Shown one piece after another: positions 43,119 to 47,648 of a stretch of DNA of 47,648 bases. A program made the translations under genes and the position numbers. The stretch is from a virus. The stretch spans positions 1-47,648 of IMG/VR virus record IMGVR_UViG_3300036851_000166. One strand, written 5' to 3'. The first letter of the stretch is position 1, and the number at the start of each line of letters is the position of its first letter. The notes under the pieces are model-generated. The model was not told the DNA's origin. It saw nothing but the letters and a program-made list of their open reading frames with translations, and ran no database searches.

Positions 43119-45560
43119 CTACGGAACCTGCATGGTTTCTACGTCATAGATGTCGGTATGATCTTCTTGGAGGGTCATAGCAATGCCCTTGCGAGTTCGA
43201 TTCCAGGATTCAATGCGGAACACGCGCCCGGACAAATCAATGCCGGGTAGATCAACGAAGCCAGACTCGAACACCTCAACATCTAGGGCCTTCAGATTGC
43301 AGATAAGGTCAATGGTCATCTGGTATCGTGATTTTTTACCCAGGATTTGACTGAGGTATTGAGCGTCATAGGTATTTGAAACCATGGGCAGGTTCAAGTC
43401 CCGCCACACGCGCTGGCCGCCGTCCTGATCCTCGTAATCGCCGTTCGTGTATGGGGGCGCATCAATGGTTTTGTAGTCCAGAGTGGCGTCGTTGTAGTTG
43501 ACCCGCACGGCGTTATAGACCGATTCCAGGGGATCGCGTGTGCTGATCTTGTAGCCGCCGGCCAGCCAAGTGTCGTCAATGGTGAATGTGGGCGCGCGGT
43601 AGGCCGCCGCATAAAACTTGAATTTCCCGCCGATCCGAATCCTGCGCCCCAGACAGGCATCTAGAATCTTTTGGAGATTTATTTCTCGCTTGTCTTGACT
43701 GAGCAGAACGCCATTTCCTACAAACCTATTTCGAGTCCCGCCGGGCACCGTCTTGGTTTCGTCGCAAATGTTGGCCGCCGAAGTGACGGTGCCCCAATCA
43801 ATCTGGTCTGTCGGTATGCCCCAGCCCCCATCTGACTCGGCCATGATGCTGTAGGTGGCGGCCTGTAAAATGGGGTTGTCTGACCATAGCCACGAATAAG
43901 GGTCCGTGAGCCGCATGACCTGTGCCGGGCTATGCGATGAGTCCGTTCCGCCTTGCGTGCTGTCCAACCTTGGGTCGTAGCACTTGATGCCCTTTAATTC
44001 TACGGTGAGCCTGGGGACAGAAAAATGATAAAGATCGCTAAAATCTGCATCAGCGGCGGGCCTGCGAAACCTGCACCACGTCCAGGCAATTCCACGACGG
44101 TGCGCGGTGTCTGGCTCTATGCCGTTCGCGACGAGCGTGGCATCGGCATTTTGAATGCCTGTCCCTCTATAGTGACGAAACCTGATAGCGCCGTACTCAG
44201 CAGGAAACATGTCCCGCGAGGTCCACGTGATGCCGGTGCCGCTGGTCATGGCCTCGTTGTCAGAAACGGCGACGAACTGCGTGCCGTCCCATGCAATTGC
44301 CCTCCAGGTCAGGTCTGCGGCGGATGTGCGTATGGTCCACGTAATGCCATCCGGAGAGGTCATTACGCGGTTGCCGGTGCCGCTCTGTGCAACCGCGACA
44401 AAAACGCTACCGCCGTAAGTAACGGCGAACCAAAAGTTATCTGCCGGCGTCACGCGATCTGTCCACGTGATGCCGTCCGGAGAGGTCATCACCCGGTTGC
44501 CGGTGCCAGAAGATCCCACCGCAACAAAAACGCTACCGCTCCAGGCTATGTCTTGCCACGTCTTATCAGAGGAGGCCGTACGGCTCGTCCACGTAATGCC
44601 ATCCGGAGAGGTCATCACCGTGTCTGTTCCGGAGCTGCTTGCGACAGCACAGAACACACTGCCATTCCACGCAACGCCCGACCAAACCTTGTTGCTTGAT
44701 GGTGTGCGGGTCGTCCACGTGATGCCGTCCGCGGAGGTCATTACCGCAGTGGCGTTCGCGTTCCCCGCAACGGCGACGAGTGTAGTGCCGTTAAAGGCAA
44801 GTGCTGAAAATTGCTTGTTGTCGGAGGCTGCGGTTCGTAAGGTCCAGTTAATGCCGTCGGGAGAGGTCATCACGGAACTGAAGTCGCCTATGCCACTCGT
44901 TGCGACGGCGACAAAAAGCTCTAGTTCTTCAGCCCAGATCGCTGCCCGCCACTGGCGGTCTGGACAAATAAGATTGATCCACGACGCGCCGTGATCGAAC
45001 GACACCGCTAAGCGGGCCGCATCGTTGCCGGAGCTACCCGACAGAGCAACCATCACCGAATCATTAAAGGCCACTGCATAGAATTGCTTGCTCAGCGCCG
45101 TATCAATCTGCGCTTCCGCTGAATTTGGATCAGCGGTCATAATGTCGCTCGCGATGCGCCTATCGTCTACCCAGATATCTGCAATCCCCTCGCATCCGCC
45201 GGCATGTGACAGGCTGTGATCTACGGCGATATATAGGTCTTCGTTGTTCTGTGAAGCGCCGGATGGCGTGTGGGTGCCTTGAGCGGCGACTATCCCGCCA
45301 ACGCGGGCCTTTCCGAAAACCAGCGTATGGTGTTCATAGCTGCCCCTGATGTTGGTTTTTAAGACCGCCTGTCTTGGGTCTCCCGTTATGCTGGAGGTTC
45401 TGGCCCTGGCCTCCGCTTCCTTTTGCGCCTGGCGAGCGCCAGAATAAGAAAGCGCGGCACCAAGGGCGATTAGGGCGTACCCGACAAATGGAATTTCGAC
45501 AAGGGCATAACCAACAATGGCCAAAACTGAGCCCACTGTCTGCTTGGTCTTGGCGCTCAT
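43119..45560 (-). CDS. Tail tip/hub protein (J-like) with inserted seven-blade propeller
   Basis: 813 residues. N-terminus: hydrophobic pair SVLAIVGYALVEIPFVGYAL (11-30) and ALIALGAALSYSGARQ, then the hub part KTNIRGSYEHHTLVFGKARV. Residues about 159-450 hold seven degenerate repeats of about 40 residues ending VMTSPDGITWTxRT, a beta propeller. The hub continues at DADFSDLYHFSVPRLTVELK, and the end GFVDLPGIDLSGRVFRIESW is J-like. The propeller interrupts the hub between two conserved parts and may contact a receptor. Confidence 0.75.
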   Translation of the reverse strand: MSAKTKQTVGSVLAIVGYALVEIPFVGYALIALGAALSYSGARQAQKEAEARARTSSITGDPRQAVLKTNIRGSYEHHTLVFGKARVGGIVAAQGTHTPSGASQNNEDLYIAVDHSLSHAGGCEGIADIWVDDRRIASDIMTADPNSAEAQIDTALSKQFYAVAFNDSVMVALSGSSGNDAARLAVSFDHGASWINLICPDRQWRAAIWAEELELFVAVATSGIGDFSSVMTSPDGINWTLRTAASDNKQFSALAFNGTTLVAVAGNANATAVMTSADGITWTTRTPSSNKVWSGVAWNGSVFCAVASSSGTDTVMTSPDGITWTSRTASSDKTWQDIAWSGSVFVAVGSSGTGNRVMTSPDGITWTDRVTPADNFWFAVTYGGSVFVAVAQSGTGNRVMTSPDGITWTIRTSAADLTWRAIAWDGTQFVAVSDNEAMTSGTGITWTSRDMFPAEYGAIRFRHYRGTGIQNADATLVANGIEPDTAHRRGIAWTWCRFRRPAADADFSDLYHFSVPRLTVELKGIKCYDPRLDSTQGGTDSSHSPAQVMRLTDPYSWLWSDNPILQAATYSIMAESDGGWGIPTDQIDWGTVTSAANICDETKTVPGGTRNRFVGNGVLLSQDKREINLQKILDACLGRRIRIGGKFKFYAAAYRAPTFTIDDTWLAGGYKISTRDPLESVYNAVRVNYNDATLDYKTIDAPPYTNGDYEDQDGGQRVWRDLNLPMVSNTYDAQYLSQILGKKSRYQMTIDLICNLKALDVEVFESGFVDLPGIDLSGRVFRIESWNRTRKGIAMTLQEDHTDIYDVETMQVP
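44211..45086 (-). repeat. Tandem propeller-blade repeats in tail hub gene
   Basis: Seven units of about 120-135 bases. Near-identical cores encode VMTSPDGITWT at blades 2, 4, 5 and 6, a close variant at 3 and weaker ones at 1 and 7. Blades 5 and 6 also share SSGTGNR/QSGTGNR before the core. Similar cores favour recombination between blades. Confidence 0.8.
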
Positions 45561-45976
45561 CCTAGTGGCCAGAATCCCTTGATTTCAGAAAGTCTGAACC
45601 GCGAAAGGCCATCTGGGGTCAGGCAAATCACTCCGCAATTTTCAACCACCCCCAGAACCTCGCCGTCCTGTCCGTCACACACGGCGATATCCCCGCGCTG
45701 GGCCAGAGCGCGGCAGGGGTTGGCCTCTCCTCCGAAAAATGTTTCTGCGATCCCGCGCATCCCGCCGCGCTCAATGAGCAGCCTGGTCACGCCAATTTCT
45801 GACGATGGGAGTTCAATCCCAAGCCTGTGCAGAACTGATGCGGGAATCTCTCCGGTGACGGCCTCAATTGCGCCTAGCGCGAAATGTGCGCAGTTGTGAG
45901 TGGTTTGGTGATATGGCTCTTTAGAGGTCTGGGTTAGAAATGAATTAAGCCTTTTTAGCCAATCCTTCCGCCTCAT
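45557..45976 (-). CDS. Tail assembly protein, NlpC/P60-like (DUF6950-like)
   Basis: 139 residues from an ATG at 45976 (ATGA). RKDWLKRLNSFLTQTSKEPY, then HNCAHFALGAIEAVTG with a Cys in an N-C-A-x-F context, then RGDIAVCDGQDGEVLGVVEN. This follows the DUF6950/NlpC-P60 tail-tip layout, with a Cys-His-based hydrolase core that can cut peptidoglycan on entry. It lies before the hub gene as in lambda K. Confidence 0.65.
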   Translation of the reverse strand: MRRKDWLKRLNSFLTQTSKEPYHQTTHNCAHFALGAIEAVTGEIPASVLHRLGIELPSSEIGVTRLLIERGGMRGIAETFFGGEANPCRALAQRGDIAVCDGQDGEVLGVVENCGVICLTPDGLSRFRLSEIKGFWPLG

Positions 45977-46551
45977 GTTCTCTGAAAGGCCCCGCCCCAC
46001 TCAATTTCTTCTGTAAGAATCGCCGCAACCCTGTCCTGTCCTGTATCGCCCGGATACCGGATTTTCTGAGTCTCCGGGGTAGCAAGAACGGCCGCATCTC
46101 TTGTGCCGAAAAGCTCCCAACTGTCCGCGGCCACCTCGATCTCTTGCGATCCCTCGTCTGCGGTGATGGTGCAGTTGCTCATCAGAAGGCTATCGATGAG
46201 GGGGTATGGGTCAGCTACCAGTTGCCAGTTCTCGTTTACAAAGCCCAGCCAGACATTGATAACCGCGTAGTGGTACGTATCCGTCAAAACGCGATTCAGA
46301 AGCGTTTCGTCTATGCCGGAGAACTTGAAAACGATCTTGTGGCTTTTCATGGTGGACAATTCCACCGCATCGCCCATCTCAAGAAGTGGGGGTGATGGCG
46401 AGAAGGTGTTACCGCCCCAGGTAATAGAAACGTTAGAACTGTTTACGCGAATGGTGCCGCTGGGGAATCGCAGCTCAACAAACTCAACCTCTCGGACCAC
46501 CGGCTTTTCGGTTTCATTTCGGTTGGTCTGTCCAAGGGAACTGCGGGTCAT
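45973..46551 (-). CDS. Minor tail protein (DUF2163/L-like position)
   Basis: 192 residues. VVREVEFVELRFPSGTIRVN, SSNVSITWGGNTFSPSPPLL and FKFSGIDETLLNRVLTDTYH, then a beta-rich second half (YPLIDSLLMSNCTITADEG). This matches the minor tail proteins that lie between tape measure and the NlpC/P60-like protein, building the tail tip. ATGA overlaps on both sides. Confidence 0.7.
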   Translation of the reverse strand: MTRSSLGQTNRNETEKPVVREVEFVELRFPSGTIRVNSSNVSITWGGNTFSPSPPLLEMGDAVELSTMKSHKIVFKFSGIDETLLNRVLTDTYHYAVINVWLGFVNENWQLVADPYPLIDSLLMSNCTITADEGSQEIEVAADSWELFGTRDAAVLATPETQKIRYPGDTGQDRVAAILTEEIEWGGAFQRT

Positions 46552-47648
46552 ATCGGCGCGGTGCCCCTACGAATCTCGTCGTACATTTCCGCCTTGAGTT
46601 TCTGATTGCTGGCCTGCAGAGCGCGGATCATGTTGGCGGTAGAGGTCGGGTCGGCCCCGCGCGCGTCAATGTTCTGGGTGATGGTTACGCCGCCCATCAT
46701 TCCGCCGCTCGGGACAACCATCCCAGATGAGCGTGGGACAAACAGCTCGGGCCCGGCCTCTCCTACAACGTAAGGGGCCCCGCCAGAAACGGGGCCGCCA
46801 TGTTCGCGGCCGCCAATGGCCGCGCCCACGGCCGTCCCGAGCATTTGCAAGAATGCGCTATCGCTGCTGGAGGCGGCGCCGCTGACGCCCCTAAGGATGG
46901 TTAGGGTGATAAGTTCTGCCGCTATTCTTCGCAGAGCCGCCGTTACTGCGTCGCCCAAATCCTCACCGGCCAGAGCAGCGTCTACCATGCTGGCGGTAAA
47001 CGTCTGCATGTTGCGCGCCGCTTGATCGGCAAAAGCGCTGAGCTTGTCCTCGGCCTCCGCGCCCTTTAGGTTGAGGTCGTCTAGCTCGTTGCTGGCCTCC
47101 TCAAGAAACGCTAGGTAGGCGTCCTGCGGGATCTTGCCCTTGGCGTATAGCTCATTGACGAGGGCGCGCATCTTGGCGGCCTCGCCCTCGGCGTCGTTGA
47201 GGAGCATGACCTCTTCGCGGGTCTTGGCGAGCAGCTTTTCGTGGTCCTCAATGGCCTTTAGCTGGGCCTCTGTGAGGATTTTTATAGTGGACGAGGCGAC
47301 AGCCGCTGTGGTGGGCCCGACAAGCGCTCGGGGGGTGCCGGTCAGCGCGTCCATTTCGGCCTTAATCTCGGAGCGCCGCTTTTCGAGAATGGCGATTCTG
47401 GTCTGGGCAGTAGACCCGCCAGCCTCGCCAACTCTGGCAATGGCGCGGCCCAGTTCGGCGTATGTTTCTCTTAGCGCCTCAACTTTGCGCTGGTGTTCCT
47501 CGTTTGTTTTGGCGGGATCGAATCTGTCGCCAAGCCTGCTCGGGCCCATTCCGCCAGGGCCAAAGGCCGCAAGTCTGGAAAGTTCATCAGCAAGGCCTTG
47601 GGCGTCCCTAAAAGCCTCTCCCATCCACCTCGCGACCGTGGCAAGAAT
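46548..47648 (-). CDS. Tail tape-measure protein, C-terminal part (enters from window end)
   Basis: 367 codons open from base 47648 to the stop at 46548. Contains coiled coil (NEEHQRKVEALRETYAELGR, TEAQLKAIEDHEKLLAKTRE), then a hydrophobic region LITLTILRGVSGAASS and GTAVGAAIGG, and the end block GGPVSGGAPYVVGEAGPELF, which is the diagnostic C-terminal motif of lambda-H-like tape measures. First codon reads at 47648 exactly in frame; the N-terminal part ends one base into a codon at position 1. Confidence 0.88.
   Translation of the reverse strand: MLATVARWMGEAFRDAQGLADELSRLAAFGPGGMGPSRLGDRFDPAKTNEEHQRKVEALRETYAELGRAIARVGEAGGSTAQTRIAILEKRRSEIKAEMDALTGTPRALVGPTTAAVASSTIKILTEAQLKAIEDHEKLLAKTREEVMLLNDAEGEAAKMRALVNELYAKGKIPQDAYLAFLEEASNELDDLNLKGAEAEDKLSAFADQAARNMQTFTASMVDAALAGEDLGDAVTAALRRIAAELITLTILRGVSGAASSSDSAFLQMLGTAVGAAIGGREHGGPVSGGAPYVVGEAGPELFVPRSSGMVVPSGGMMGGVTITQNIDARGADPTSTANMIRALQASNQKLKAEMYDEIRRGTAPI

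Noticed and set aside
44211-45086. Repeats as CRISPR array or diversity-generating template
   Set aside because: The units are in-frame coding propeller blades without spacers of constant length, and no reverse transcriptase or template repeat is present.
1-47648. tRNA genes
   Set aside because: No cloverleaf or conserved T-loop sequence was recognised by eye; a dedicated covariance search was not possible.

Overview
The window is an almost complete genome of a temperate, long-tailed (siphovirus-type) phage with a lambda-like plan and an HK97-type head. Genes are packed tightly, most joined by ATGA, GTGA or TTGA stop/start overlaps. The GC-rich sequence, the P27/HK97 packaging genes, the RecT gene and the IS1595-type transposase suggest a proteobacterial host; the host genus cannot be read from the sequence. 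Both ends lie inside one tape-measure gene, so the molecule is probably a circular or circularly permuted genome cut in that gene. The two halves do not join in frame as given.

Layout. An immunity region at about 28.9-29.6 kb holds a leftward Cro-like gene and a divergent rightward repressor. The leftward early arm (29.1 down to 20.0 kb) carries HNH genes, O-like and P-like replication genes with a phased GCGAC repeat array, small proteins, two nuclease-like genes and a Q-like antiterminator. This arm is interrupted at 22.9-25.5 kb by a unit bounded by 22-bp inverted repeats. That unit has its own promoter and seven overlapping genes, one of which is an IS1595-family transposase. The rightward early arm (29.7-35.8 kb) carries many small genes, an HNH gene, recT and an excisionase-like gene, and faces a frame-broken tyrosine integrase.

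The late operon starts at a TATAAT promoter with an overlapping dyad near 19.9 kb and runs leftward: HNH, terminase, portal, collagen-like genes, protease, capsid. Next comes a 7.5-8 kb island of glycosyltransferase-like, methyltransferase, dehydrogenase and oxidoreductase genes, followed by head-tail connectors, tail tube and tail chaperones with a programmed frameshift. The operon then crosses the window ends through the tape measure to the tail tip, a hub protein with an inserted seven-blade propeller, a beta-helix tailspike, the lysis genes (M23 endolysin, holin-like, Rz/Rz1) and an exonuclease-like gene. A small membrane-protein gene with its own, probably leaderless promoter sits in the opposite orientation between the HNH and terminase genes, like a moron.

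The items most worth following up are the transposon-like operon with phage-type cargo, the glycan island with four tandem paralogues, a possible second -1 frameshift that creates a fused morphogenesis protein, a 19-bp tandem duplication that shifts a reading frame, and several genes that lack a normal start codon.
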